From: Sulfurivermis fontis
GTDB lineage: Bacteria; Pseudomonadota; Gammaproteobacteria; Thiohalomonadales; Thiohalomonadaceae
NCBI RefSeq assembly: GCF_004001245.1
Contig: NZ_AP018724.1
Coordinates: forward strand, 2,286,501 to 2,350,500
Length of the DNA: 64,000 nucleotides
Direction of reading: 5' to 3'
Part shown: positions 54,366-64,000 of the stretch, one piece after another
How the letters are laid out: every line of letters begins with the position of its first letter
Numbering within the stretch: the first letter of the stretch is position 1
The notes under the pieces: model-generated
The model's input: only the letters and a program-made list of their open reading frames with translations
Told to the model about the DNA's origin: nothing
The model's database searches: none
Translations under genes and position numbers: made by a program

Positions 54366-55358
54366 ATGCCCCTGCGCTATCGCCCGCTTTATGCCTTGCG
54401 TCCGATCCGGTGCCGGGCAGCCCCGCGCACCTCTGCCCGTGCGGCGCAATGGTTGCCCGCAATCACGCTCGGCGCGGCCCTCGCTGTCCCCATCGGCACA
54501 CACGCCGCCTGCCAGATCGAATACAGCGATGGACTGGTCCAGGCACTCAGCCGCGCCACCGGACAATATGTCGCCAAATATCACGGCAACTTCTCCAGCC
54601 TGGCCGAGTGCGAAGCGGTACGGCGCGACGCCATCGCCCAATCCGGCGATCCCTCGCTCGCCTTGAACATGACATGCACCGGCTGCTCTGCCCCTGCACA
54701 GGGGCAGAGCGGCGCCTCGGGCCCGGTCCCCAACGCCGCCGCAGAGGCCGCCAAGAAAAAATTCGCGGCCCAGCAAAAGGCTGAACAACAGGCCGCGCAA
54801 CAGCAGTTTTTCCACGACAAGCAGACGCTGTCACAGGAACTCAAGGGCGTCACTCCCGCCAGCGGCAGTGGTCTGGTATTGAAGCAGGCACCGGCAGCGG
54901 GCAGTGCGCGCCAACAGCTCGACTGCATCCTGACCGACTCACAAAAATCCGAAACCGATCCGTCGCGGCCGCCGGGCGGCGACTGGCAGAACCTGCGCGA
55001 CTGCGCGCCCCAAGCCCCGGCCGTGCCACCGGTCCCCGAGCCGAAACCGGTCAGCCGTCCGGCCATGCCCGCCGATGCCGCAGCGGCAAAAGAATTTCTC
55101 GCCACCCTCGCCCGACAGATCACCGAAACGCGGCAACAACTGACCCGGCAGGATCAGGCCATCACGCGACTGGAACAGGAAGTCGCGCGTGAAGAGGCCA
55201 GTCAGCCGCTGACCGGCTTCAAGGAGGCGCCCAGGGAAAGCGAGGCCTTGCGGCGGGCACGCGAGGCCTTGACGCAGGCCAGGGCGGCGCGACAGCGGTT
55301 GGCCGAGGAATTGCAGCGAATGGAAGCACAGAAAAAGTCCGCGCCCCACGAGGAATGA
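54366..55358 (+). CDS. Exported Gln/Ala-rich coiled-coil protein of unknown function
   Basis: This 330-residue protein was not recognised. It has a hydrophobic segment near residue 30-45 (WLPAITLGAALAVPIGTHAAC) that could be a signal peptide or anchor, then CQIEYSDGLVQALSRATGQYVAKYHGNFSSLAECEAVRRDA with paired Cys residues. A Gln/Ala-rich helix follows (AAEAAKKKFAAQQKAEQQAAQQQ), then a Pro-rich linker, and finally a long coiled coil (about 235-325). The start is uncertain; ATG 54366 lies in the longest credible frame and has no strong ribosome-binding site. Confidence 0.5.
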   Translation: MPLRYRPLYALRPIRCRAAPRTSARAAQWLPAITLGAALAVPIGTHAACQIEYSDGLVQALSRATGQYVAKYHGNFSSLAECEAVRRDAIAQSGDPSLALNMTCTGCSAPAQGQSGASGPVPNAAAEAAKKKFAAQQKAEQQAAQQQFFHDKQTLSQELKGVTPASGSGLVLKQAPAAGSARQQLDCILTDSQKSETDPSRPPGGDWQNLRDCAPQAPAVPPVPEPKPVSRPAMPADAAAAKEFLATLARQITETRQQLTRQDQAITRLEQEVAREEASQPLTGFKEAPRESEALRRAREALTQARAARQRLAEELQRMEAQKKSAPHEE

Positions 55359-55431
55359 ACGGGTGAAGAGCGGGAGACTTGAAGATGCATAGATTGATGA
55401 TCGCCACACGGCGGCTGACCGGAGCATTGCC

Positions 55432-55785
55432 ATGAATCAATACAAGCTGGTCCTGCCCGAACACCTGAACCATTACGGCTATCTGTTCGGCGGCAACATG
55501 CTGAAGTGGACCGACGAGTATTCCTGGATCGCTGCCAGCCTCGACTATCCGGGCTGCAAGTTCGTCACCATCGGCATGGACAAGGTGGAGTTCCGCAGGG
55601 GCGTGGACAAGGGAGCCATCCTGCGCTTCGACGTGCAGCGCGCCCATCAGGGCAATACCTCGGTGCGCTACGCCGTCAGCGTCTATGCCGACAACATCGA
55701 AACCGGTGGCGAGGAACTGGTATTCTCCACCCAGGTCACTTTTGTCTGTCTTGACGAGCACGGCAACAAGCGCGCGCTTCCCTGA
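55432..55785 (+). CDS. Hotdog-fold acyl-CoA thioesterase (YciA/BACH type)
   Basis: This 117-residue thioesterase has the family motif [24 protein letters not shown], whose Asp and neighbouring residues form the active site, and [38 protein letters not shown]. It hydrolyses acyl-CoA; chain preference is unknown. It stands alone before a word-repeat hairpin and the end of the convergent cytochrome gene. Confidence 0.85.
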   Translation: MNQYKLVLPEHLNHYGYLFGGNMLKWTDEYSWIAASLDYPGCKFVTIGMDKVEFRRGVDKGAILRFDVQRAHQGNTSVRYAVSVYADNIETGGEELVFSTQVTFVCLDEHGNKRALP

Positions 55786-55788
55786 GAA

Positions 55789-55867
55789 GACAGGTACGAG
55801 GGGAACGGAGCACGGTCCACTCCGTGCATGACGCGCTCGGACCTCGCCTCTAGTCCCTCGTGCCTTC
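55789..55867. repeat. Inverted pair of 7-nt words (CTCGNNC type) between convergent genes
   Basis: The left arm (55793-55818) contains AGGTACGAGGGGAACGG, and the right arm (55837-55865) reads CTCGGAC, CTCGCCT, CTAGTCC, CTCGTGC, CTTCG. The inner stem GCACGG/CCGTGC is at 55810-55827. It belongs to the same word family as the pairs at 19449 and 38840, and lies between the 3' ends of the thioesterase and cytochrome genes. Confidence 0.6.
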
Positions 55868-55869
55868 GT

Positions 55870-56364
55870 TTAACGCTGCGGCAGATTGAGAACCACGCTC
55901 GGCGCGGTGACAGGATGCTCCGGCGGAACGATGAAGCCGTGATCGTTGTCATGGTGGCAAATCATGCACTGGGCGCGCATGGTACGAAAGGCATGCAGAA
56001 ACGTTTCCCAATCCTGGCTGGCGATGGCCTTGTCGAACTCCACCATCCCCTGATCCAGAAAGACCTGCGCGGTGGCGGCGCGCTTGGGGCTGCTGATCTG
56101 CAACATCTCGATCAACTTGACGATCTCTTCCACCTGATACTGGGCAAACTCCCACTGCCCCAGCTTGCCGGCCCAATACAGGTTCTGGTAGCGCGCGCCC
56201 ACCTCGACCATCACGTGGGAAGTGGAGGGCAGCGTCTTGATCATCTGCTCCACCTTGTCGGCCGTGGTGCCGCTCTTGCGCCAGTCCTTGTACTGTTCGG
56301 CCAGCGCCGCACCACACCACAGCATGCTCAGCCACAACAACGCCAGTGAGCGCATGTTACGCAT
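55870..56364 (-). CDS. Exported monoheme c-type cytochrome
   Basis: This 164-residue protein has a signal peptide (LALLWLSMLWCGAALA, cleavage about 22) and one heme c site CMICHH with Cys133, Cys136 and His137 near the C-terminus. The body is helical (KVEQMIKTLPSTSHVMVEVGARYQNLYWAGKLGQWEFAQYQVEEIVKLIEM). The C-terminal heme after a helical bundle resembles cytochrome c'-like folds, though the motif spacing does not allow a firm subclass. A periplasmic electron carrier or sensor is likely. Confidence 0.8.
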   Translation of the reverse strand: MRNMRSLALLWLSMLWCGAALAEQYKDWRKSGTTADKVEQMIKTLPSTSHVMVEVGARYQNLYWAGKLGQWEFAQYQVEEIVKLIEMLQISSPKRAATAQVFLDQGMVEFDKAIASQDWETFLHAFRTMRAQCMICHHDNDHGFIVPPEHPVTAPSVVLNLPQR

Positions 56365-56402
56365 CGGAGTCTCCTGTCCGGTAGCAATTTAGATCAATTC
56401 TA

Positions 56403-56558
56403 AGGAAGGTCTGAATAAGTCCATCCTGGACTTTTCAGACCACGCCAAGCGAAAAGTGTGATTTTCGCTTGGCTTCATTTTTCAACGACTTATCGTCGTT
56501 GAAAAATGGCGGCACATCCCTGTGCCGCGGAAGCTCTGAACTTATTCAGAGCTTCCCT
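56403..56558 (-). mobile_element. Five-hairpin repeat element, copy 4
   Basis: This is an inverted copy, almost identical to copy 2, starting AAGGAAGGTCTGAATAAGTCC and ending in CTTATTCAGAGCTTCCCT. All five hairpins are kept. Unlike the other three it lies between two minus-strand genes, upstream of the cytochrome start and downstream of the gloA stop. The flanks (TTCTA and AAATT) show no long target duplication. Confidence 0.9.
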
Positions 56559-56586
56559 AAATTGCGCGTGCCCGCGGGACAAGGAG

Positions 56587-56973
56587 TTACTGCTTGCGAC
56601 CGATGAGTTCGATGGGATAGCCGTCCGGATCGGCCACGAATGCAATCAGGGTGGTGCCGGCATTCATCGGACCGGGCTCGCGCAGGATGCGGCCGCCACG
56701 GGCACGGATCTCCTCCGCTGCGCGATAGACATCGTCCACTTCCAGGGCGAGATGGCCGAAACCGCTGCCCAGCTCATAGCTGTCCACACCCCAGTTGTAG
56801 GTCAACTCGATGACGCTGTTGTCAGCCTCGTCACCGTAGCCGACAAAGGCGAGGGTGAACTTCCCCTCCGGATAGTCCTTGCGCCGCAATAGCTTCATGC
56901 CGAGAACCTCGGTATAGAAGCGAATGGAACGCTCCAGATCGCCGACGCGAATCATGGTGTGCAGTATGCGCAT
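56587..56973 (-). CDS. gloA: Glyoxalase I (lactoylglutathione lyase) GloA
   Basis: GloA converts the methylglyoxal-glutathione adduct to S-lactoylglutathione. The 128-residue protein starts [47 protein letters not shown] and has [28 protein letters not shown] and [11 protein letters not shown]. The metal ligands His5, Glu56 (VIELTYN), His74 (FGHLA) and Glu (PIELI) are all visible. The short form is of the nickel-type bacterial enzyme. The ATG at 56971-56973 gives the canonical start. Confidence 0.95.
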   Translation of the reverse strand: MRILHTMIRVGDLERSIRFYTEVLGMKLLRRKDYPEGKFTLAFVGYGDEADNSVIELTYNWGVDSYELGSGFGHLALEVDDVYRAAEEIRARGGRILREPGPMNAGTTLIAFVADPDGYPIELIGRKQ

Positions 56974-57044
56974 GGGTGTCCTCCTCCTGCGATTATCGGG
57001 ATCATCGCGCAGCGTGCCGTGTCTCCAGCCACCACCGTCCGGGC

Positions 57045-60000
57045 TCAGGCGTTCTCCACGTCCTGCTGCAACTGTCTGGCCTCGGCCGCCAATATCTCGC
57101 TGAACGGACTGGGCGGCGCGATGCCGCTGCCCTGGGCATAGTCGATACCGGCCTTCTCCAACGCCATCAGTACCGCCTCGCTCTCGGCGAATTCGGCAAT
57201 CGTCTTCAGGCCGAGCACATGCCCCACCTGGTTGATGGACTCGACCATGGCGCGATCCACCTTGTCGAGCACCATATCGCGCACGAAACCGCCATCGATC
57301 TTGAGATAGTCCACCGGCAATGTCTTGAGATAGCCGAAGGAGCTGAGACCGGAACCGAAGTCGTCCAGGGCAAAGCTGCAACCCATGCCGCGCAGCACGC
57401 TCATGAAGCGGGTGGCCCGGGTCAGATTCGCAATGGCCGCAGTCTCCGTCACCTCGAAGCAGATGCTCTCGCAGGGAATGCCGGTGCGCTCGAACAGATC
57501 GATGACGTATTCGAGAAAGTGTTCGTCGCACAACGACTGGCCGGAGAGATTGACCGCACACTCCACCGGCGGGAAGGCCAGCTCCCCCTGGGCTGCGCGC
57601 AGTTGCATAAATGTTTCGCGCAATACCCAGCGATCGATGGTCGGCATCAGATTGTAGCGCTCCGCCGCCGGGATGAAGGCACCGGGAGGCACCACGCGGC
57701 CGGTTTCGTCGATCATACGCAGCAGCACTTCGTAATGGGACACCACGCGATCACCGGCCACATGCGCCACCGGCTGGGCATACAACACGAAGCGTTCGTT
57801 ATCGAAGGCCGAGGACAGGCGGTGCACCCATTCCATTTCGCCATGGCGCTGCGCAACGGCGAGGTCATCGGGCTGATAGACGTGAATGCGGTTGCGGCCA
57901 TGGTCCTTGGCCACGTAACAGGCCGCATCGGCCGCCGCCAGCACGTCGGCCAGTGTGCCGCTGTCGGCGGCAATCGGCACCACGCCGATGGATACGCCGA
58001 TATCAAAGCTCTTGTCGTCCCAGGCAAAGCGGTAGTCGCGTATTGCGGCGCGTATGCCCTCGGCGATGAGACAGGCCTTGTCCAACGGGCAATGCTCCAG
58101 CAGGACGCCGAACTCGTCGCCCCCCAAACGTGCCAGCACATCGGTTTCGCGCACACGCTGCTGCATCAGCTGGGCAATCTGGCCCAGCAATTCATCGCCC
58201 GCCTGGTGGCCACAGGTATCATTCACCACCTTGAACTGGTCGAGATCCATGTAAAACAGCACGCTGTTGCCGCCGCCGGCCTGCGCCTCGCGTAACTTTT
58301 CCTCGGTGCGTTTTTCGAATACACGGCGATTGTACAGCCCGGTGAGCATGTCGTGACTGGCCTGATAACTGAGCTGGCGCGCCATTCCCATCACTTCGGT
58401 AATGTCGTGCAAGGCCAGCACGGCACCCACCACATGACCGAAATGATCGCGCATCGGTGCCGCGGTGATCTTGAGATGATAGCGGCTGCCGTCGTCCTGG
58501 ATCAGTACACCTTCGTCGGCATGCACCGCACCGGACTCCAGAGTCAGACACATGCGTACCAGATCTCCCAGCGACTCACCGGTGGCCTCGTCGACCAGAC
58601 GCACCACCTCACGGTAATGCTTGCCGATCGCCTGTCCGGCCGCGAGTCGCAGCAGGCGCTCGGCCGTGGGATTGAGATAGTCGACGACACCGAATTCATC
58701 GGTAGTAATCACACCGTCGCCTATGGATTGCAGGGTAACCAGCGCCCGTTCCTTCTCATGGTGCAACGCCTGCTGTGCCTGCTTCAGCTCGTTGATGTCG
58801 CGGATGGTTCCTTCCAGCCCTACGACACGGCCGCGCTCGTCACGAATGAACTGGGCATTGAGCGAGACCCACACGCGCTGACCATTGCGGTGCTGCATGT
58901 GGATCTCGTAGTTATGCAGCACGCCACCACGTGCATGCAGGTCATCGAGGAAGGTCTTGCCATAACCCGTCACCGCATACAGGTCGGCGATGCGCTTGCC
59001 GATGCATTCCTCCGGTGTATAACCGAGCAATTGCTCCATGGAACGGGAAACCGAACTGATGCGCCCCACCGGATCGGCCCGGTAATAGGTGTCCTGCATG
59101 TGATTGAGGATGCGGTTGAGCTCCTGCCAGGCATTGCGCGTCTTCTGCTCCGCAGTCACACGCTCTGTGATGTCGGTCATCACACCAAGCAAACGCACCG
59201 GACGGCCGGCGGCGTCGCGCACCACTTCGCCGGCATCGCGCAACACACGGACGCGACCGTCGGCATGCTCGACACGAAACTCGCGGCTGAACAATCCGCC
59301 GTTGCGCAGGGCCTGCTCGGCATGATGCTGGAAGAGGGCACGGTCCTGCCAGTGGACCGCAGCCAACAGAGTCTGTGGCGAGATCGTGCCGCAGGGGTTC
59401 ACGCCGAGCAGTGCACAGGCCGCCTCGGAGCAATGAATCTCGCCCCGCCCCAGATCCCAGTCCCATTCCCCCAGTTCGGCGACACGGCGCGCATGCACGA
59501 AATTGCTGCGCTGGCGTGCCAGTTCCGCTGCCTGCGCCGCCACGCGCGTGGCATTGCCCCACCCGACGGCGACGATATCGTACAGATGGTGCAGCAAGGC
59601 CAGCAATACGGCGGCATACAGCAGAACCAGCAGGCCGAGGGCCTGATGTACCTCATCACCGAACTGGAAGCAGCGTACCGCCAGTGGCAACAGCACGACG
59701 ATGACGAAGAGGGAACCACTCCAGCGGCGACCGCTATGGGATAGCAACGATGCCGCCGCCACCAATGCCGGCACCAGCAGCAGCAATGGCTGCTGCACCG
59801 GGGTCAGCGGAGCGAAAAAAACCACCACACTGCCCCAGAGCAGCGCCACGCTACCGCTGGCAACGGCACAGGGGGCCGCCGCCGCTTCGTCGCGCCATAG
59901 CAGCAACACCGCGCCCCAACCCAGATAGGCCAGCAACAAAGCGGTCAACCAGCCGTACAGGCGTAGCGGCACCACGGCATCGCGCAACAGCCAGGTGAGC

Positions 60001-60101
60001 AACAGGCCAGCCAGCACGCCGCCAGCCAGCACGATGGCTGCAGGCGCGTTGTTGCGTGGCTCCATCTGCGGCATCATTTCGTTGGATACATCCTGTCGCA
60101 C
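57045..60101 (-). CDS. Membrane GGDEF-EAL protein with PAS domains
   Basis: This 1018-residue c-di-GMP enzyme has six or seven N-terminal helices (to about 185) and three PAS-like segments (for example [61 protein letters not shown] and [28 protein letters not shown]). A cyclase domain with [15 protein letters not shown] and the inhibitory RxxD site RETD just upstream follows, then a phosphodiesterase domain with YEVLLRM in place of EALLR and [16 protein letters not shown]. Both active sites look complete. It is a tandem paralogue of the next gene. Confidence 0.9.
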   Translation of the reverse strand: MRQDVSNEMMPQMEPRNNAPAAIVLAGGVLAGLLLTWLLRDAVVPLRLYGWLTALLLAYLGWGAVLLLWRDEAAAAPCAVASGSVALLWGSVVVFFAPLTPVQQPLLLLVPALVAAASLLSHSGRRWSGSLFVIVVLLPLAVRCFQFGDEVHQALGLLVLLYAAVLLALLHHLYDIVAVGWGNATRVAAQAAELARQRSNFVHARRVAELGEWDWDLGRGEIHCSEAACALLGVNPCGTISPQTLLAAVHWQDRALFQHHAEQALRNGGLFSREFRVEHADGRVRVLRDAGEVVRDAAGRPVRLLGVMTDITERVTAEQKTRNAWQELNRILNHMQDTYYRADPVGRISSVSRSMEQLLGYTPEECIGKRIADLYAVTGYGKTFLDDLHARGGVLHNYEIHMQHRNGQRVWVSLNAQFIRDERGRVVGLEGTIRDINELKQAQQALHHEKERALVTLQSIGDGVITTDEFGVVDYLNPTAERLLRLAAGQAIGKHYREVVRLVDEATGESLGDLVRMCLTLESGAVHADEGVLIQDDGSRYHLKITAAPMRDHFGHVVGAVLALHDITEVMGMARQLSYQASHDMLTGLYNRRVFEKRTEEKLREAQAGGGNSVLFYMDLDQFKVVNDTCGHQAGDELLGQIAQLMQQRVRETDVLARLGGDEFGVLLEHCPLDKACLIAEGIRAAIRDYRFAWDDKSFDIGVSIGVVPIAADSGTLADVLAAADAACYVAKDHGRNRIHVYQPDDLAVAQRHGEMEWVHRLSSAFDNERFVLYAQPVAHVAGDRVVSHYEVLLRMIDETGRVVPPGAFIPAAERYNLMPTIDRWVLRETFMQLRAAQGELAFPPVECAVNLSGQSLCDEHFLEYVIDLFERTGIPCESICFEVTETAAIANLTRATRFMSVLRGMGCSFALDDFGSGLSSFGYLKTLPVDYLKIDGGFVRDMVLDKVDRAMVESINQVGHVLGLKTIAEFAESEAVLMALEKAGIDYAQGSGIAPPSPFSEILAAEARQLQQDVENA

Positions 60102-60142
60102 GCTATGTCCCTTTTACTGGTCGTTGCGGTAACCGCCTCGCA

Positions 60143-62308
60143 TCATGCCTCCGCCGCCTGCAACGTGCGCTGCTGTACCGCATGAGCCAGAACGTCATGC
60201 AGCGGTACCGGGGTACCAAGGGCATGGCCCTGAGCATAATCCACCCGCAGCGTACGTAAAGCTTCGAGTATCGCACCACTCTCGGCGAATTCGGCGATGG
60301 TCTGCAATCCCATGACATGGCCGATTTGGTTGATCGACTCCACCATAGCGAAATCCACCGTATCGCGCAGCATATCGCGGACAAAACTGCCATCGATCTT
60401 GAGGTAATCGACGCGCAGATTCTTGAGGTAGGCAAAGGAGCTGACGCCGCTGCCAAAGTCATCCAGGGCGAAACGGCAGCCCATGCCGTGCAGTACATCG
60501 ATGAAGTGCATGGCGCGGCTGAGGTTGGAAATCGCCGCCGTCTCGGTTATCTCAAAGCAGATGCTGTCAGGCACCACATCAGCCTCATGGAACTGTTCGA
60601 TGACGAAATCCAGAAAATGATCATCGCCAAGCGACTGGCCGGAGAGGTTGATGGTGCACTGGATCGGCGGGCGCTCGTGCGGCCCCTGCGCCTGGCGCAG
60701 CTGTCCCAGTGTGGTACGCACCACCCAGCGGTCGATGGTCGGCATCAGATTGTAGCGTTCAGCGGCCGGGATGAAGGCCATCGGCGGGATCAGGTCGCCC
60801 TCGCTGCCGATCATGCGCATCAACACTTCATAGTGGCTGGGCACACCGTCTTCGCTGGCCAGCGGCACGATGGGCTGGGCATAGAGACGCAGCCGATCAT
60901 CCTCGAAGGCCTGGGTAATGCGGTGGACCCAGGCCATTTCACCGTGATGGTGCACCACCTCGCGGTCATCCGGCGTATAGACATGAATGCGGTTGCGCCC
61001 CAGGTCCTTGGCGACATAGCAGGCGGTATCCGCGGCGCTCAGTACCTCGGCCAGACGCCCGGTACTCCTGCCGATGGGAACGACACCGATGCTGGCCCCG
61101 ATCTCGAAGGTCTTGCCCAGCCAGACGAAACGGAATTCACGCACTACCTGGCGCAGTTCTTCGGCAATGAGCAGGGCATTGTCCAGGTCACAGTCCTCCA
61201 GCAACACGCCGAACTCGTCCCCCCCCAGACGTGCCACGGTATCGGCCTCGCGTACATGACGCTGCAGCAGGGTGGACAACAGCACCAGCAGTTCATCGCC
61301 GGCACGGTGGCCACAGCAGTCGTTGACCAGCTTGAACTGATCCAGGTCGATATAGAACATCGCATGCTGGCATTCACCGCTGCGCGCACTGCGGATGGCT
61401 CCCTCCAGCAGGCGCTCGAACTCGCGCCGGTTGACCAGGCCGGTCAGCATGTCGTGGCTGGCCTGGTAACCGAGCTGTCGGGCGATGCCCATCACCTCGG
61501 TGAGATCGTGCAGCACCAATGCCGCACCGATGACACGGCCGTGGCTGTCGCGCATCGGGGCCGCGCTGATATTGATATTGAACTCGGTGCCGTCCTCATG
61601 GGTCAGCACGCCGTCGTCGGCATGCACCTGGGCGCCGTCCTGGCTCAGGCACAGGCTCACCAGATCGGCCAGCGCCTCGCCGGTGGCCTCATCCACCAGA
61701 TTGAGCACCTCGAGGTAATGCCGGCCGATGGCGCTGCCGTTTTCCCAGGCGGTCAGCCGCTCGCCGACCGGATTGATGTAATCGATGATGCCGTTGGTGT
61801 CGGTAGTGATGACACCATCTCCGATGGATTGCAGCGTGACCAGTTGGCGCTCCTTCTCCTGCTGCAGCCGCCATTCCACCTGCTTACGCCGGCGTACCTC
61901 CTGTTCGAGGCGGGCGTTGATGATCTGCAATTCGCTGGCGCGCACCGGCACGTTGCATTGTCCATCATCGTCGCCGCACAACTGGCGTTGCATCTGTGCC
62001 AGCGCCGCGATGCGCGGCATCCAGCGCCAAAAGCCCCACGCCAGCAGAGCGGTACCGCCAAGGTAACCGACGACTTTTTCCAGAAAAGCCTCCACCGGCG
62101 TGTCGCCGGTGAGGACAAGACGATCCAAGGCGGGAAAATTATCGGTGACATCGAGCAGGCTGCCGGCAAAAATCAGCACAAAGCCCAGCCATATGACACG
62201 CCAGCCCGGCTGTTGCGCCAGCCCCTGCTGGTGCCCGACATGCCACAGCCAGACCACGATCAACCCCAGCAGCAGGACGCGCAGGCCTTCGAATACGATG
62301 TCTGTCAT
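60143..62308 (-). CDS. GGDEF-EAL protein with PAS domain, tandem paralogue
   Basis: This 721-residue protein has two or three N-terminal helices (to about 110), a short coiled coil and one PAS domain ([27 protein letters not shown]). Its GGDEF domain has [15 protein letters not shown] and the READ inhibitory site, and its EAL domain has YEVLMRM and [16 protein letters not shown]. Long blocks are nearly the same as in the gene downstream ([18 protein letters not shown] in both), so the pair arose by duplication and then gained different sensor regions. The genes are 41 bases apart on the same strand. Confidence 0.9.
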   Translation of the reverse strand: MTDIVFEGLRVLLLGLIVVWLWHVGHQQGLAQQPGWRVIWLGFVLIFAGSLLDVTDNFPALDRLVLTGDTPVEAFLEKVVGYLGGTALLAWGFWRWMPRIAALAQMQRQLCGDDDGQCNVPVRASELQIINARLEQEVRRRKQVEWRLQQEKERQLVTLQSIGDGVITTDTNGIIDYINPVGERLTAWENGSAIGRHYLEVLNLVDEATGEALADLVSLCLSQDGAQVHADDGVLTHEDGTEFNINISAAPMRDSHGRVIGAALVLHDLTEVMGIARQLGYQASHDMLTGLVNRREFERLLEGAIRSARSGECQHAMFYIDLDQFKLVNDCCGHRAGDELLVLLSTLLQRHVREADTVARLGGDEFGVLLEDCDLDNALLIAEELRQVVREFRFVWLGKTFEIGASIGVVPIGRSTGRLAEVLSAADTACYVAKDLGRNRIHVYTPDDREVVHHHGEMAWVHRITQAFEDDRLRLYAQPIVPLASEDGVPSHYEVLMRMIGSEGDLIPPMAFIPAAERYNLMPTIDRWVVRTTLGQLRQAQGPHERPPIQCTINLSGQSLGDDHFLDFVIEQFHEADVVPDSICFEITETAAISNLSRAMHFIDVLHGMGCRFALDDFGSGVSSFAYLKNLRVDYLKIDGSFVRDMLRDTVDFAMVESINQIGHVMGLQTIAEFAESGAILEALRTLRVDYAQGHALGTPVPLHDVLAHAVQQRTLQAAEA

Positions 62309-62383
62309 TGCTGCTACCTGACTCCTCCAGCAGCTTGCGGAGCGGCGGGCGGCTGCGTGGCCACCCGCTCGTTATCATTCCGT

Positions 62384-63598
<1,215 letters not shown>

Positions 63599-63721
63599 GA
63601 GAGACTCCCCGAAAGATGTGTGCCGTACGCCGCCGCCCGGCGGCGCAAAGGGGAGCAATTATAACCGAGACGCCGCGCCGCCATGGCAAAAAATGGCGCG
63701 CCAACCCAGCGGCTCAAGGGG

Positions 63722-64000
63722 TTATCGGGTCAGCAGAACGATGACACGGCGGTTGACCGCGCGGCCGCTTTCGGTGCGGTTGCTGGCCAGCGGCTTGGTC
63801 TCGCCCTGGCTGCGCAGGGTGAATTTCTCGCGGGCGATCCCTTTTTTCACCAGATAGTCGCGCACCACCTCGCTGCGCTGGCGGCTGAGGCGCTCGTTGT
63901 AACGGCGGAAACCGACATTGTCCGTGTGCCCCTCGATCAGCACCCCGCTGACCGCCGGGTCGGCCAGCAGATACTCGGCCACCCGGTCGAGCACGCGGCG
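63722..64000 (-). CDS. OmpA-like peptidoglycan-binding protein, 3' part
   Basis: Only the C-terminal 92 residues are in the window; the gene continues to the right. They form an OmpA-family peptidoglycan-binding domain: VLIEGHTDNVGFRRYNERLSRQRSEVVRDYLVKKGI and FTLRSQGETKPLASNRTESGRAVNRRV, with the conserved Asp and Arg that bind diaminopimelate. The product could be an outer-membrane lipoprotein, a porin or a MotB-like protein. The missing N-terminus decides which. Confidence 0.85.
   Translation of the reverse strand, partial: RRVLDRVAEYLLADPAVSGVLIEGHTDNVGFRRYNERLSRQRSEVVRDYLVKKGIAREKFTLRSQGETKPLASNRTESGRAVNRRVIVLLTR

Noticed and set aside
54304-54666. Short plus-strand frame before the coiled-coil gene
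   Set aside because: It overlaps the longer frame in another phase, is Pro/Arg-rich, and has no family features.
56506-56892. Frames starting MAAHPCAAEALNLFRASL at three places (also ending near 9569 and 34577)
   Set aside because: The shared N-terminus is just the translation of the five-hairpin element. The frames then run into unrelated antisense sequence, so this is not a protein family.

Overview
The window comes from a high-GC gammaproteobacterium. The evidence is gene order and content: a pcnB-folK-deoxynucleoside kinase-panB-panC cluster, an rnfABCDGE cluster followed by nth, RlmM, an FNR-type regulator, MotA/MotB, PilJ-type chemoreceptors and tandem GGDEF-EAL proteins. A group 3b-type NiFe (sulf)hydrogenase, a bacterial V-type ATPase, an Rnf complex and several redox genes would suit an anaerobe or facultative sulfur/hydrogen metaboliser of the Chromatiales/Ectothiorhodospiraceae kind. 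The species assignment is inference only.

Layout. 1-4053 (minus): panC (cut by the window edge), panB, a deoxynucleoside kinase, folK and pcnB. 4101-4176: tRNA-Glu(CTC) with its own promoter and terminator. 4236-6754 (minus): an unrecognised envelope protein, motB and motA. 6793-9401: a divergent pair of a UMF1-type MFS transporter and a membrane class III nucleotidyl cyclase. 9754-16315 (minus): hydrogenase genes beta, gamma, delta and alpha plus a maturation protease, with a methyl-accepting chemotaxis protein embedded between beta and gamma. 16488-24762 (plus): a nine-gene V-type ATPase operon, divergent from the hydrogenase across a 24-bp perfect palindrome. 25053-26557: two small minus-strand genes and an FNR-like regulator. 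27633-33680 (minus): a tightly overlapping six-gene cassette that reconstructs polyprenyl-phosphoryl-arabinose synthesis and transfer, with rlmM downstream. 33825-36468: DUF3108 protein, dCMP-type deaminase, Mrp. 36679-45150 (plus): metG and rnfABCDGE with an extra DUF599-like gene. 45210-47034: vapBC, nth, DUF1841. 47216-48463: a lower-GC fic gene. 48565-54250: a His-rich heavy-metal RND efflux operon. 54366-64000: a coiled-coil protein, an acyl-CoA thioesterase, a c-type cytochrome, gloA, two tandem GGDEF-EAL genes, argG and the 3' end of an OmpA-like gene.

Two repeat systems run through the window. The first is a roughly 156-bp element made of five consecutive hairpins with 19-bp terminal inverted repeats. 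It occurs four times, three of them between the 3' ends of convergent genes. The second is a set of intergenic inverted pairs of imperfect tandem words, often exactly 7 nt and once 10 nt long, in at least eight places, mostly between genes of the same operon. In one case the repeat is translated as the tail of Nth, and in another it runs right up to the rnfB start codon.

The strongest biological leads are the chemoreceptor inside the hydrogenase operon (possible hydrogen- or redox-guided taxis), the compact arabinosylation cassette, the two repeat systems, and a metG gene whose anticodon-binding segment differs in composition from the rest of the gene.
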